The notes beneath the pieces were generated by a model. The model saw only the letters and a program-made list of their open reading frames with translations. It was not told the origin of the DNA and made no database searches. Position numbers and translations under genes: made by a program. Positions 25,470 through 33,896 of a stretch of 64,000 nucleotides of DNA are shown piece by piece; position 1 is the first letter of the stretch, and the number at the start of each line of letters is the position of its first letter. This DNA is from Micromonospora sp. HM5-17 (GTDB taxonomy: Bacteria > Actinomycetota > Actinomycetes > Mycobacteriales > Micromonosporaceae). The stretch lies in NCBI RefSeq assembly GCF_003762835.1, contig NZ_RJWA01000007.1:186001-250000 (forward strand), given 5' to 3'.

Positions 25470-25577
25470 TACCTTCTCCGGTCCTCGCGCCTGGCGGTGC
25501 CCGTGGTCGCGGCCGTCCCCGCCGACGAGGCGAGGGGCGCGTGCCGTCGTCCTGCCGCGTCGTCGACCACATGCGAC

Positions 25578-25624
25578 AGCGGGTCCATCCGCGTCCCGAC
25601 GAGGGGAGGGCGGACGGACCCGCT
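25578..25624 (-). terminator. Terminator hairpin after the arabinose importer operon
   Basis: AGCGGGTCC (25578-25586) pairs perfectly with GGACCCGCT (25616-25624), and the inner bases extend the stem with one mismatch. It lies 16 bp after the mmsB stop, upstream of the arabinanase promoter, and so separates the two transcription units. Confidence 0.65.
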
Positions 25625-25639
25625 GGCGTGGGTGTCGGG

Positions 25640-26893
25640 TCAGCGGGCGGCGCCCGCGCGACGCTTGGTCCAGACGTCGAAGGCGACGGCCGCCAGCAGC
25701 ACCAGGCCCTTGACCAGCATGACCCGCTCCGACGGGGCGTTCAGCAGCGACATTCCGTTGTTGATCACGCCCATGATCAGGCCACCCGTGATGGCGCCGA
25801 CGATGCGGCCGACGCCGCCCTGGACCGCGGCGCCGCCGATGAAGGCCGCCGCGATCGCGTCCAGCTCGAACTGGTTGCCGGCGACCGGGTTCGCCTGGTT
25901 GAGCCGGCCGGCGAAGATGACGCCGGCGAGGGCGGCGAGGACCCCCATGTTGACGAAGAGCCAGAAGACCACCGACTTGACCTTGATGCCGGAGAGGGTG
26001 GCGGCGTGCAGGTTGCCGCCCACGGCGTAGATGTGCCGGCCGAAGACCGAGCGGTTGGTCAGCAGCGAGTACCCGAGCACGAGCGCGGCCAGGAGCACCA
26101 GCACCCAGGGCAGGTTGCGGAACCGGGCGAGCTGGACGACGACGAAGAGCACCAGGGCCGACGGCACAATGATCTTGAGTAGGAAGACCGGCATCGGGTC
26201 GACGGTCTGCTGGTAGCGGATCCGTCCCACCCGGGCCCGCCACTGCGTGACGGCGATGCCGGCGACCGCGAGAAGGCCGACCAGCAGGCTGACCAGATCG
26301 GCGCCGCCGAGCGGCCCGAGACCGACGTTGCCGAGGTAGCCCTCGGTGAAGCCGTTGGAGAGGGTGCGCAGCGGGTCCGGGAACGGGCCGATGCCCTGGT
26401 TGCCCAGGGTGGTCAGGGTCAGCGCCCGGAACAGCAGCATGCCGGCGAGGGTGACGATGAACGCCGGGATGCCGAAGTACGCGATCCAGAAGCCCTGCCA
26501 GGCGCCGATCAGGCCGCCGGCGATCAGCGTGACCAGCAGCGCCAGTGGCCAGGGCATGTCGTGATTGACCGTGAGTACGGCGGTGATGGCGCCGCAGACC
26601 GCCACCACCGAGCCGACCGACAGGTCGATGTGCCCGGCGATGATGACCATGATCATGCCGATCGCCAGGATCAGGATGTAGGAGTTCTGCACGATGATGT
26701 TGCTGATGTTCTGCGGCTGCAACATGTCGCCGCCGGTCAGCACCGAGAAGAGCGCGACGATCAGGGCGAACGCGATGTAGATGCCGCTCTGCCGTAGGTT
26801 GACGCTGAACCGGCGCGGCGCGGTCGGCTTCTCGGGGGCGGCCGGGTTCTTGTCGACCGCGAGGTCGGTGTTGGTCGGTGCGACACTGGTCAT
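25640..26893 (-). CDS. mmsB: Multiple-monosaccharide ABC transporter permease (MmsB/GguB type)
   Basis: A 417-aa membrane permease of the ribose/xylose/arabinose importer class with about ten transmembrane helices. The family block GHIDLSVGSVVAVCGAITAV lies near residues 87-106, and FIGGAAVQGGVGRIVGAITG near 345-365. The longer length (about 400 rather than 330) fits the GguB/MmsB branch. It follows the ATPase gene by 6 bp. It is the last gene of the arabinose operon before a strong hairpin. Confidence 0.9.
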   Translation of the reverse strand: MTSVAPTNTDLAVDKNPAAPEKPTAPRRFSVNLRQSGIYIAFALIVALFSVLTGGDMLQPQNISNIIVQNSYILILAIGMIMVIIAGHIDLSVGSVVAVCGAITAVLTVNHDMPWPLALLVTLIAGGLIGAWQGFWIAYFGIPAFIVTLAGMLLFRALTLTTLGNQGIGPFPDPLRTLSNGFTEGYLGNVGLGPLGGADLVSLLVGLLAVAGIAVTQWRARVGRIRYQQTVDPMPVFLLKIIVPSALVLFVVVQLARFRNLPWVLVLLAALVLGYSLLTNRSVFGRHIYAVGGNLHAATLSGIKVKSVVFWLFVNMGVLAALAGVIFAGRLNQANPVAGNQFELDAIAAAFIGGAAVQGGVGRIVGAITGGLIMGVINNGMSLLNAPSERVMLVKGLVLLAAVAFDVWTKRRAGAAR

Positions 26894-26899
26894 CGCGGC

Positions 26900-28429
26900 C
26901 TACTCCTGTTCCTTGGTCATGTACGTCATGAGGCGTTCCTGGGTGGCCTCCGCGCGGGGCAGCTCGCCGGTGATCCGACCGGCCGAGAGGGTGTAGATCC
27001 GATCCGCCAGACCAAGCAGCTCGGGTAGCTCCGAGGAGATCAGCAGGATGGCCTTCCCCTCGTCCGCCAGTCGGTTGATGATCGTGTATATCTCGAACTT
27101 GGCGCCGACGTCGATGCCTCGGGTGGGCTCGTCGAGGATGAGGACGTCCGGATCGGTGAAGATCCACTTGGCGAGCACGACCTTCTGCTGGTTCCCGCCC
27201 GAGAGGGTGCCGGTGACGCTCAGCACGTCCGGGGCCTTGATGCCCAGGCTCTGCCGGAAGCCGTCGGCAACCTGGTACTCCCGGTTGTCGTCCACCCACC
27301 CGCGGCGGGCCAGCCTCTCCAGCGCCGCGGCGGAGACGTTCCGCTTGATGTCCTCGATCAGGTTCAGGCCGTACCGCTTGCGGTCCTCGGTGGCGTACGC
27401 GATGCCGTGCCGGATCGCGTCCCGGACGCTGCGGACCTCGATCGGGCGGCCGTCCTTGATGATCCGGCCCGAGATCCGGTGCCCGTAGGACCGGCCGAAG
27501 ACACTCATCGCCAGCTCGGTGCGGCCGGCTCCCATCAGCCCGGCGAGCCCGACGATCTCGCCGCGGCGCAGGCTCAGCGTGACGTTCGACACCACCCGGC
27601 GGTCATGCTGGGTGGTGGAGTAGACCGTCCAGTCCTCGATCCGCAGCACCTCCGCGCCGATGCGCGGCTCACGCGGCGGGAACCGGTGGTCCAGGTCGCG
27701 ACCGACCATGCCGGAGATGATCCGCTCCTCGGTCACCTGGTCGGTGGCCGTGTCGAGGGTCTCGACGGTACGGCCGTCGCGAAGGATGGTGATCGCGTCG
27801 GCGACCGAGATCACCTCGTGCAGCTTGTGCGAGATGATCACGCAGGTGATGCCGTCGTTCCGCAGGCCGCGCAGCAGCTCCAGCAGGTGTTCCGAGTCCT
27901 CGTCGTTGAGCGCCGCGGTCGGCTCGTCGAGGATCAGCAGCCGTACCTTCTTGGAGAGCGCCTTGGCGATCTCCACCAGTTGCTGCTTGCCGACCCCGAG
28001 CTCGGTGACCGGGGTCGTCGGGTTCTCGGCCAGGCCGACCCGTCGCAGCAGCAGCCCGGCCTCGTGGTTGGTGCGATTCCAGTCGATCAGCCCGCGTCGG
28101 GCCCGTTCGTTGCCGAGGAAGATGTTCTCCGCGATCGACAGCTGCGGGGCCAGCGCCAGTTCCTGGTGGATGATGACGATGCCGCGCTGCTCGCTGTCCC
28201 GGATCCCGGAGAAGTGGCACGGCTCGCCGTCAAAGACGATCTCACCCTCGTACGTCCCGTGCCGGTAGACCCCGGACAGCACCTTCATCAGGGTGGACTT
28301 GCCGGCGCCGTTCTCGCCACAGATCGCGTGGATCTGCCCCCGGCGTACCGACAGGTTGACGTCCTGCAACGCCGTGACCCCGGGGAACGACTTCGTGATG
28401 CCGCGCATCTGCAGGATGTGGTCGCTCAT
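26900..28429 (-). CDS. mmsA: Multiple-monosaccharide ABC transporter ATP-binding protein (MmsA/GguA type)
   Basis: A 509-aa double-domain sugar ATPase. Domain 1 has Walker [10 protein letters not shown] (about 34-42) and signature within [14 protein letters not shown]. Domain 2 carries a degenerate Walker A region (GLMGAGRTE), signature [15 protein letters not shown] and Walker [13 protein letters not shown]. It energises import of L-arabinose or related pentoses. I chose the ATG at 28429; a GTG three codons earlier (28438) also has a plausible site (GGAGAG), so the start is not certain. Confidence 0.9.
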   Translation of the reverse strand: MSDHILQMRGITKSFPGVTALQDVNLSVRRGQIHAICGENGAGKSTLMKVLSGVYRHGTYEGEIVFDGEPCHFSGIRDSEQRGIVIIHQELALAPQLSIAENIFLGNERARRGLIDWNRTNHEAGLLLRRVGLAENPTTPVTELGVGKQQLVEIAKALSKKVRLLILDEPTAALNDEDSEHLLELLRGLRNDGITCVIISHKLHEVISVADAITILRDGRTVETLDTATDQVTEERIISGMVGRDLDHRFPPREPRIGAEVLRIEDWTVYSTTQHDRRVVSNVTLSLRRGEIVGLAGLMGAGRTELAMSVFGRSYGHRISGRIIKDGRPIEVRSVRDAIRHGIAYATEDRKRYGLNLIEDIKRNVSAAALERLARRGWVDDNREYQVADGFRQSLGIKAPDVLSVTGTLSGGNQQKVVLAKWIFTDPDVLILDEPTRGIDVGAKFEIYTIINRLADEGKAILLISSELPELLGLADRIYTLSAGRITGELPRAEATQERLMTYMTKEQE

Positions 28430-28463
28430 GGTCCTCACCGCTCTCCGCCGGTACCGACGACGA

Positions 28464-28498
28464 CCCCGCCGGCGCGATCCACGACCACGCCGGCGGGG
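28464..28498 (-). terminator. Intercistronic hairpin between chvE and mmsA
   Basis: CCCCGCCGGC (28464-28473) pairs over 10 bp with GCCGGCGGGG (28489-28498). It lies just after the binding-protein stop, as in the peptide importer at 6302, and probably sets a higher level of binding protein than of ATPase and permease (inference). Confidence 0.6.
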
Positions 28499-28505
28499 CC
28501 TCCGG

Positions 28506-29633
28506 TCACGTCAGGTCCGCCTCGGTGTAGTACCCGCTGTCGATCAGGACCTGCCGGTAGTTGTTCTTGTCCACGATCACCGGCTCGAGCAGGTACGACG
28601 GCACGACCTTGGTGCCGTTGTCGTAGTCCGTCGTGTTGTTCACCTCGGGCGTGCCGCCCTTGAGCAGCGCGTCGGCCATCTTCACGGTCACCTCGGCGAG
28701 CTTGCGGGTGTCCTTGTAGATGGTCGAGAACTGCTCGCCCGCGATGATCGACTTGACCGACGCCCGCTCCGCGTCCTGCCCGGTGACCACCGGGTACGGC
28801 TGCCCGGCCACCCCGTAGCCGGCGCTCTTCAGCGCGGACAGGATCCCGATGGAGAGCCCGTCGTACGGCGAGAGCACCCCGTCGACCTTGGTGCCGTCCC
28901 GGTACGTGGAGGTGAGCAGGTCCTCCATCCGCTTCTGCGCGGTGCCCGGGTCCCAGCGCGGGATCGCCACGGTCTTGAAGTCGGTCTGGCCGCTGGCGAC
29001 CCTGAGCGTTCCCTTGTCGATGTACGGCTGCAGCACGCTCATCGCCCCGTTGAAGAAGAACGTGGCGTTGTTGTCGTCCGGCGAGCCGGCGAAGAGTTCG
29101 ATGTTGAACGGCCCCTTCGCCTCGCCGGGTGACCCGTCCGGCTTGAGGACCTTGAGGCCGATCAGCAGCGAGGTCGCCTGCTGCACGCCGACCTTGAAGT
29201 TGTCGAAGGTGGCGTAGTAGTCGACGTTCGGGCTGTTGCGGATCAGGCGGTCGTAGGCGATCACCGGAATGTTCGCCGCCTTGGCCTGCTCCAGTTGGCT
29301 GGTCAGCGCCGTGCCGTCGATCGAGGCGATGATGAGCAGCTTGGCGCCCTTGGTGATCTGGTTCTCGAGCTGGTTGACCTGGGTCGGGATGTCGTTCTCG
29401 GCGTACTGGAGGTCGACCTTGTAGCCGAGCGCCTCGAGCTGCTTGCGGACGTTGTCGCCGTCGGCGACCCACCGCTCCGAGGACTTCGTGGGCATGGTGA
29501 CGCCGATCAGCGCACCGGCGTTGTCTCCGGGCTGCGGCTTCTGGTCCACCGACTTGGTACTGGAGCCGCAGGCGGACAGGGCGGCGGCGAGCGTGACGGC
29601 GGTGGCCGCCGTCACGAGCCGGGCGAACTTCAT
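28506..29633 (-). CDS. chvE: Sugar-binding lipoprotein of the arabinose importer (ChvE type)
   Basis: A 375-aa substrate-binding lipoprotein. The signal ends at the lipobox AALSAC (Cys22). The mature protein matches the multiple-monosaccharide binding class: [18 protein letters not shown] after the tether, then [17 protein letters not shown] and [11 protein letters not shown]. ChvE-type proteins bind L-arabinose, glucose, galactose and xylose. The ATG at 29633 has GGAGAG five bases upstream and is preferred over a longer reading from 29699. It follows araA in the same operon, so L-arabinose is the likely ligand. Confidence 0.9.
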   Translation of the reverse strand: MKFARLVTAATAVTLAAALSACGSSTKSVDQKPQPGDNAGALIGVTMPTKSSERWVADGDNVRKQLEALGYKVDLQYAENDIPTQVNQLENQITKGAKLLIIASIDGTALTSQLEQAKAANIPVIAYDRLIRNSPNVDYYATFDNFKVGVQQATSLLIGLKVLKPDGSPGEAKGPFNIELFAGSPDDNNATFFFNGAMSVLQPYIDKGTLRVASGQTDFKTVAIPRWDPGTAQKRMEDLLTSTYRDGTKVDGVLSPYDGLSIGILSALKSAGYGVAGQPYPVVTGQDAERASVKSIIAGEQFSTIYKDTRKLAEVTVKMADALLKGGTPEVNNTTDYDNGTKVVPSYLLEPVIVDKNNYRQVLIDSGYYTEADLT

Positions 29634-29735
29634 CGTTCTCTCCTTCATCGGTGGCGGCGCGGGCCGGTCCGGGGGTTCCCGGGTGCCGGGCGGGCGCATC
29701 GGACGGTGGGGTGCGGGCCGCCCCCGCCGCTGCGG

Positions 29736-31253
29736 TCAGCGGTTGGTCGGCAGCCCCTGGGCGAGTCGGTGGTACGCGTGGTTCCACCGGATGCGGTCAC
29801 GGAAGTCGGCGACGGTGGTCGTGTGGTCGATGAACAGGAGTTCGGTGTGGAGCATGTCGGCGAAGTCCCGGAGGGTCTCGGCGGTGACGGCCTGGGTGAG
29901 GACGGTGTGGTGGGGGCCGCCGGCGGTGATCCAGGCCTCGGCGGAGGTGTGGAGCGAGGGGGCGGGTTTCCAGACGGCGCGGGCGACGGGGAGCCGGGGA
30001 AGCGGCTCGTCGGGTGGCACCACCTCGACCTCGTTGGCGACCAGCCGGAACCGGTCGCCGAGGTCGACCAGGCCGATCACGACCGCGGGGCCGGGAGCGG
30101 CGTCGAAGACGAGCCGGACCGGGTCCTCCCGGCCACCGATGCTCAGCGGGTGGATCTCGCAGGAGGGCCGCCCGGCGGCGATGCTGGGGCAGACCTCCAG
30201 CATGTGCGCACCGAGGATCTTGGGTTCGCCCGGACCGAAGTGGTAGGTGTAGTCCTCCATGAACGAGGTGCCACGGTCGCGGCCGGTGCCCATGGCCTTG
30301 ACGGCGGCGAGGAGGGCCGAGGTCTTCCAGTCGCCCTCGCCGCCGAAGCCGTAGCCGTCGGCCATCAGGCGCTGGACGGCGAGGCCGGGGAGTTGGCGTA
30401 GCCCGCCGAGGTCCTCGAAGTTGGTGGTGAACGCACCGAAGCCACCGGCGGTCAGGAAGTGACGGAGTCCCGCCTCGATGCGCGCCGCGTACCGGAGGGA
30501 TTCGTGCCGGGCGCCGCCCCGGGCGAGTTCCGGAGCGAGCCGGTACGCGTCGGCGTACTCGGCGACCAGGGCGTCGACGGTGGACTCGTCGGCGGTGTCG
30601 ACGGCGGCGACGAGGTCGTTGACCGCGTGGGTGTTGACGGAGAAGCCGAACCGGAGTTCGGCCTCGATCTTGTCCCCCTCGGTGACGGCGACGTTGCGCA
30701 TGTTGTCGCCGAAACGAACCAGCCGGAGCCCTCGGAGGTGGTCGAACCCGATGGCGGCGCGGATCCAGCTGTCGATCCGGTCGACGGTCGCCGGCTCGGA
30801 GACGTGTCCGACGACGGTCTTGCGGGCGACGCCGAGCCGGGTCTGGATGTAGCCGAACTCGCGGTCGCCGTGTGCCGCCTGGTTGAGGTTCATGTAGTCC
30901 ATGTCGATGGACTGCCAGGGCAGGCTGACGTTGTGCTGGGTGTGCAGGTGCAGCAGGGGCTTGCGGAGGGCGTCCAGGCCGGAGATCCACATCTTGGCCG
31001 GGGAGAAGGTGTGCATCCAGGCGATGACTCCGATGCATGCGGGGTCGGCGTTCGCCTCCAGCAGCACCGTGCGGATCGTGGCCGGGTCGGTGAGCACGGG
31101 GCGCCAGACGAGTTCGGCGGGGAGTCGGCCGGAGCCGACGAGCTCGCGGTGGATGTGCCGGGACTGGTCGGCGACCTGGGCCAGGGTCTCCGGTCCATAC
31201 AGATCCTGGCTGCCGGTGAGGAACCAGACCTGCGGCGTACTGGTGCGCGACAT
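29736..31253 (-). CDS. araA: L-arabinose isomerase
   Basis: A 505-aa enzyme that converts L-arabinose to L-ribulose, the first step of the pathway; it needs Mn2+. It starts with [19 protein letters not shown], typical of AraA, and has [36 protein letters not shown] and [20 protein letters not shown]. The length matches E. coli AraA (500). The ATG at 31253 has GAAGGG six bases upstream; a GTG at 31277 is in frame but poorer. It is 28 bp after araD and shares its operon. Confidence 0.95.
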   Translation of the reverse strand: MSRTSTPQVWFLTGSQDLYGPETLAQVADQSRHIHRELVGSGRLPAELVWRPVLTDPATIRTVLLEANADPACIGVIAWMHTFSPAKMWISGLDALRKPLLHLHTQHNVSLPWQSIDMDYMNLNQAAHGDREFGYIQTRLGVARKTVVGHVSEPATVDRIDSWIRAAIGFDHLRGLRLVRFGDNMRNVAVTEGDKIEAELRFGFSVNTHAVNDLVAAVDTADESTVDALVAEYADAYRLAPELARGGARHESLRYAARIEAGLRHFLTAGGFGAFTTNFEDLGGLRQLPGLAVQRLMADGYGFGGEGDWKTSALLAAVKAMGTGRDRGTSFMEDYTYHFGPGEPKILGAHMLEVCPSIAAGRPSCEIHPLSIGGREDPVRLVFDAAPGPAVVIGLVDLGDRFRLVANEVEVVPPDEPLPRLPVARAVWKPAPSLHTSAEAWITAGGPHHTVLTQAVTAETLRDFADMLHTELLFIDHTTTVADFRDRIRWNHAYHRLAQGLPTNR

Positions 31254-31281
31254 GACGGACCCTTCGGTGGCTGGCACGGGG

Positions 31282-31962
31282 TCACCCCTGCCCGTAGACG
31301 TTCTGGTAGCGCGCGTACAGCGCGTCGATGTCCCGCTGGTCGATCGGCACCGGGGTGCCGAGCTGCCGGGCGATGTGGACGGTGCGGGCCACGTCCTCGC
31401 ACATGACCGCCGCCTTCACCGCCGCTCTGGCGGTGGCACCGATGGTGAAGACGCCGTGGTTGCGCATCAACACGGCCGGCGAGCGGTGCCCGGCGAGCGT
31501 CTCGACGATGCCCCGTCCGATCGAGTCGTCGCCGATCAACGCGAACGGCCCCACCGGGATCTCACCGCCGAACTCGTCGGCGATCATGGTGAGCACGCAG
31601 GGGATCGGCTCACCCCGGGCGGCCCATGCCGTCGCGTATGTCGAGTGGGTGTGCACCACCCCGCCGACCTCCGGCATGTGCCGATAGACGTACGCGTGCG
31701 CGGCGGTGTCGGAGGAGGGCGCCAGGTCGCCGTCGACGAGGCGGCCGGTCAGGTCGGTCACCACCATGTTCGCCGGGCTGATCTCGTCGTACGCCACGCC
31801 GGACGGCTTGATCACCATCAGGTCTGCGCCCGGCACCCGGGCCGAGACGTTGCCGGCGGTCCAGACCACGAGCTGGTTGCGGGGCAGCTCGGCGTGCAGG
31901 GCGGCGACCTCGCGGCGGAGCGCGGCGACCGTGTCGGCGACCGCCGCCACCGTCCCGGTCAC
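31282..31962 (-). CDS. araD: L-ribulose-5-phosphate 4-epimerase
   Basis: A 226-aa class II aldolase-fold enzyme that makes D-xylulose 5-phosphate from L-ribulose 5-phosphate. Motifs: [41 protein letters not shown] with the zinc ligands in [14 protein letters not shown], and [10 protein letters not shown]. It is slightly shorter than E. coli AraD (231). The GTG start overlaps the araB stop by 4 bp (GTGA). It completes the araB-araD-araA set. Confidence 0.95.
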   Translation of the reverse strand: MTGTVAAVADTVAALRREVAALHAELPRNQLVVWTAGNVSARVPGADLMVIKPSGVAYDEISPANMVVTDLTGRLVDGDLAPSSDTAAHAYVYRHMPEVGGVVHTHSTYATAWAARGEPIPCVLTMIADEFGGEIPVGPFALIGDDSIGRGIVETLAGHRSPAVLMRNHGVFTIGATARAAVKAAVMCEDVARTVHIARQLGTPVPIDQRDIDALYARYQNVYGQG

Positions 31963-33671
31963 CGGGCCACCGCCGGCTCGGCGGCCGGTACGCCCTCCTC
32001 CGTCGCCGCGAGCGCGCGGCGCTGGATGCTCCGAAGTCTGCGCATCACCGTGTTCCCACCCCGTCCGAAGTAGTCGTGCAGCTCGCGGTACTCGCGGTAG
32101 AGCTCGTCGTAGCGGGTTGCCGCGGTCTCGTCGGGTCGGTAGACGTCGCGCTCCACCCGGCCCATCCGGGCGGCGGCGGCGCGGATGTCCGGGTACGCCC
32201 CGGCGGCGACGGCGGCGTGGATGGCGGAGCCGAGCGCCGGCCCCTGGTCGGAGACGATCCGGTGCAGCGGCAGCCGGGTGACGTCGCTGTAGATCTGCAT
32301 CAGCAGCGGGTTGCGGACCAGTCCGCCGCTGACCACGAGGTCGGTGACCGGCACCCCGGCCTTGGCGAAGGTCTCGATGATCGTCCGGGTGCCGAAGGCG
32401 GTCGCCTCGATCAGCGCCCGGTAGATGTCCTCCGGACGGGTCGCCAGGGTCTCGCCGACCAGCAGGCCGGAGAGTTCGTGGTCGACCAGCACCGAACGGT
32501 TGCCGCTGTGCCAGTCCAGGGCGATCAGACCGTGTTCGCCGATCCGCTGCCGGGCGGCCAGCCGGGTCAGGTGCTCGTGGACGGAGATGCCCTCGGCGCG
32601 AGCCGCCTCGACGTACTCCGAAGGGACGTGCCGGCGGACGAAGTGGGCGAAGATGTCGCCGACGCCGCTCTGGCCGGCCTCGTAGCCCCACAGGCCCGGG
32701 ACGATGCCGCCGTGCACCACCCCACACATCCCGGGGACCTCGCGCAGCTCGGCGCCGTTCATCACGTGGCAGGTGGAGGTGCCCATGATGGCGACCATCT
32801 GGCCGGGGTCGAGGGCCTGCCCCGCGGCGGCGGTGACGTGGGCGTCGACGTTGCCGACCGCGACGGTGATGCCGGCCGGCAGACCGGTCCAGGCGGCGGC
32901 GCGGGGCGAGAGCGTCCCGGCCGCGGCACCGAGCTGGCCGATCGGCTGGTCGAGCTTGCTGGTGACGAAGTCGGCGAATCCGGGGTGCAGGGCGGTCAGG
33001 AACTCCGGGTCGGGGTAGCGGCCGTCCTGGAGGATGCCCTTGTAGCCGGCGGAGCAGACGTTGCGGACGTAGGTGCCGGTGAGCTGCCAGACGATCCAGT
33101 CGGCGGCCTCGACCCACCGCTCGATCGCCGCGTAGACCTCGGGGTCCTCCTCCAGGATCTGCAGCGCCTTGGCGAACTCCCATTCCGAGGAGATGAAGCC
33201 GCCGTAGCGGGGCAGCCACCACTCGCCGCGTTCGGCGGCGAGGCGGTTGATTCGGTCGGCCTGCGGCTGCGCGGCGTGGTGGCGCCACAGTTTCACGTAG
33301 GCGTGCGGCCGGTCGGCGAAGCGGTCCAGCTCGCACAGCGGGGTGCCGTCGGCCAGGGTCGGCACCATCGTGCAGGCCGTGAAGTCCGTGCCGATGCCGA
33401 TCACCCGGGACGGGTCCACCCCGGCCGCCCGAACCGCCGCCGGTACGGCGTTCCGCAACACCTCGACGTAGTCGCCCGGCACCTGCAAGGCCCAGTCCGG
33501 GCCCAACGGCACGTCGTGCCCGGGCAGCGTGTCCGTCACCACCGCGTGCGGGTACTCGTGTACCGCCGAGCCGAGCTCGGCACCGTCCGCCACCCGGACC
33601 ACCACGGCGCGCCCGGACAGCGTGCCGAAGTCGACTCCGACGACGAAGGCCTCCGACAGGTCATCCGACAT
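31959..33671 (-). CDS. araB: Ribulokinase
   Basis: A 570-aa FGGY-family kinase that phosphorylates L-ribulose. It begins VVGVDFGTLSGRAVVVRVADG, the ribulokinase form of the phosphate loop, and has GIGTDFTACTMVP, GNVDAHVTAAAGQ, MGTSTCHVM and the C-terminal VVSGGLVRNPLLMQIYSD. The ATG at 33671 has GAGG eight bases upstream; a GTG three codons earlier is too close to that site. It is the first gene of the araBDA-importer operon. A promoter with a LacI operator lies about 50-80 bp upstream. Confidence 0.95.
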   Translation of the reverse strand: MSDDLSEAFVVGVDFGTLSGRAVVVRVADGAELGSAVHEYPHAVVTDTLPGHDVPLGPDWALQVPGDYVEVLRNAVPAAVRAAGVDPSRVIGIGTDFTACTMVPTLADGTPLCELDRFADRPHAYVKLWRHHAAQPQADRINRLAAERGEWWLPRYGGFISSEWEFAKALQILEEDPEVYAAIERWVEAADWIVWQLTGTYVRNVCSAGYKGILQDGRYPDPEFLTALHPGFADFVTSKLDQPIGQLGAAAGTLSPRAAAWTGLPAGITVAVGNVDAHVTAAAGQALDPGQMVAIMGTSTCHVMNGAELREVPGMCGVVHGGIVPGLWGYEAGQSGVGDIFAHFVRRHVPSEYVEAARAEGISVHEHLTRLAARQRIGEHGLIALDWHSGNRSVLVDHELSGLLVGETLATRPEDIYRALIEATAFGTRTIIETFAKAGVPVTDLVVSGGLVRNPLLMQIYSDVTRLPLHRIVSDQGPALGSAIHAAVAAGAYPDIRAAAARMGRVERDVYRPDETAATRYDELYREYRELHDYFGRGGNTVMRRLRSIQRRALAATEEGVPAAEPAVAR

Positions 33672-33722
33672 TCGCGACACCTCGGTGCGTGGGTGGAGGG
33701 CGAAGTCCTTTCATGGCCGCCA

Positions 33723-33751
33723 TTGTTATCGCTAACAAATACGGAGGTCAA
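33723..33751 (-). promoter_or_regulatory. araB promoter with overlapping LacI operator
   Basis: On the minus strand -35 TTGACC (33751-33746), 17 bp, -10 TAACAA. A 16-bp near-palindrome TTGTTATCGCTAACAA (33723-33738) covers the -10. Same arrangement as at the arabinanase gene. Two direct GTAACGC heptamers (33761, 33772; 11 bp apart) lie just upstream of the -35 and could bind an activator. Confidence 0.75.
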
Positions 33752-33871
33752 CGGAGCTTCGTAACGCTTGGGTAACGCCGGATCGATGGTGGTAACATTC
33801 CCTGTGCTGCGGGCTCGCCCGTTGACCACGGCGCCAGACCTGCTCGTGACCGCTGTGCTCGCGCCATTTCC

Positions 33872-33885
33872 TGTGAGCGGTAACA
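33872..33885. promoter_or_regulatory. Distal LacI operator upstream of araB
   Basis: TGTGAGCGGTAACA is the exact reverse complement of the site in the lacI promoter (23467-23480). It is about 145 bp upstream of the araB promoter operator and 12 bp beyond the stop of the neighbouring glycosyltransferase gene, so it may act as an auxiliary operator by looping (inference). Confidence 0.6.
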
Positions 33886-33896
33886 GCAGGGTCGCC

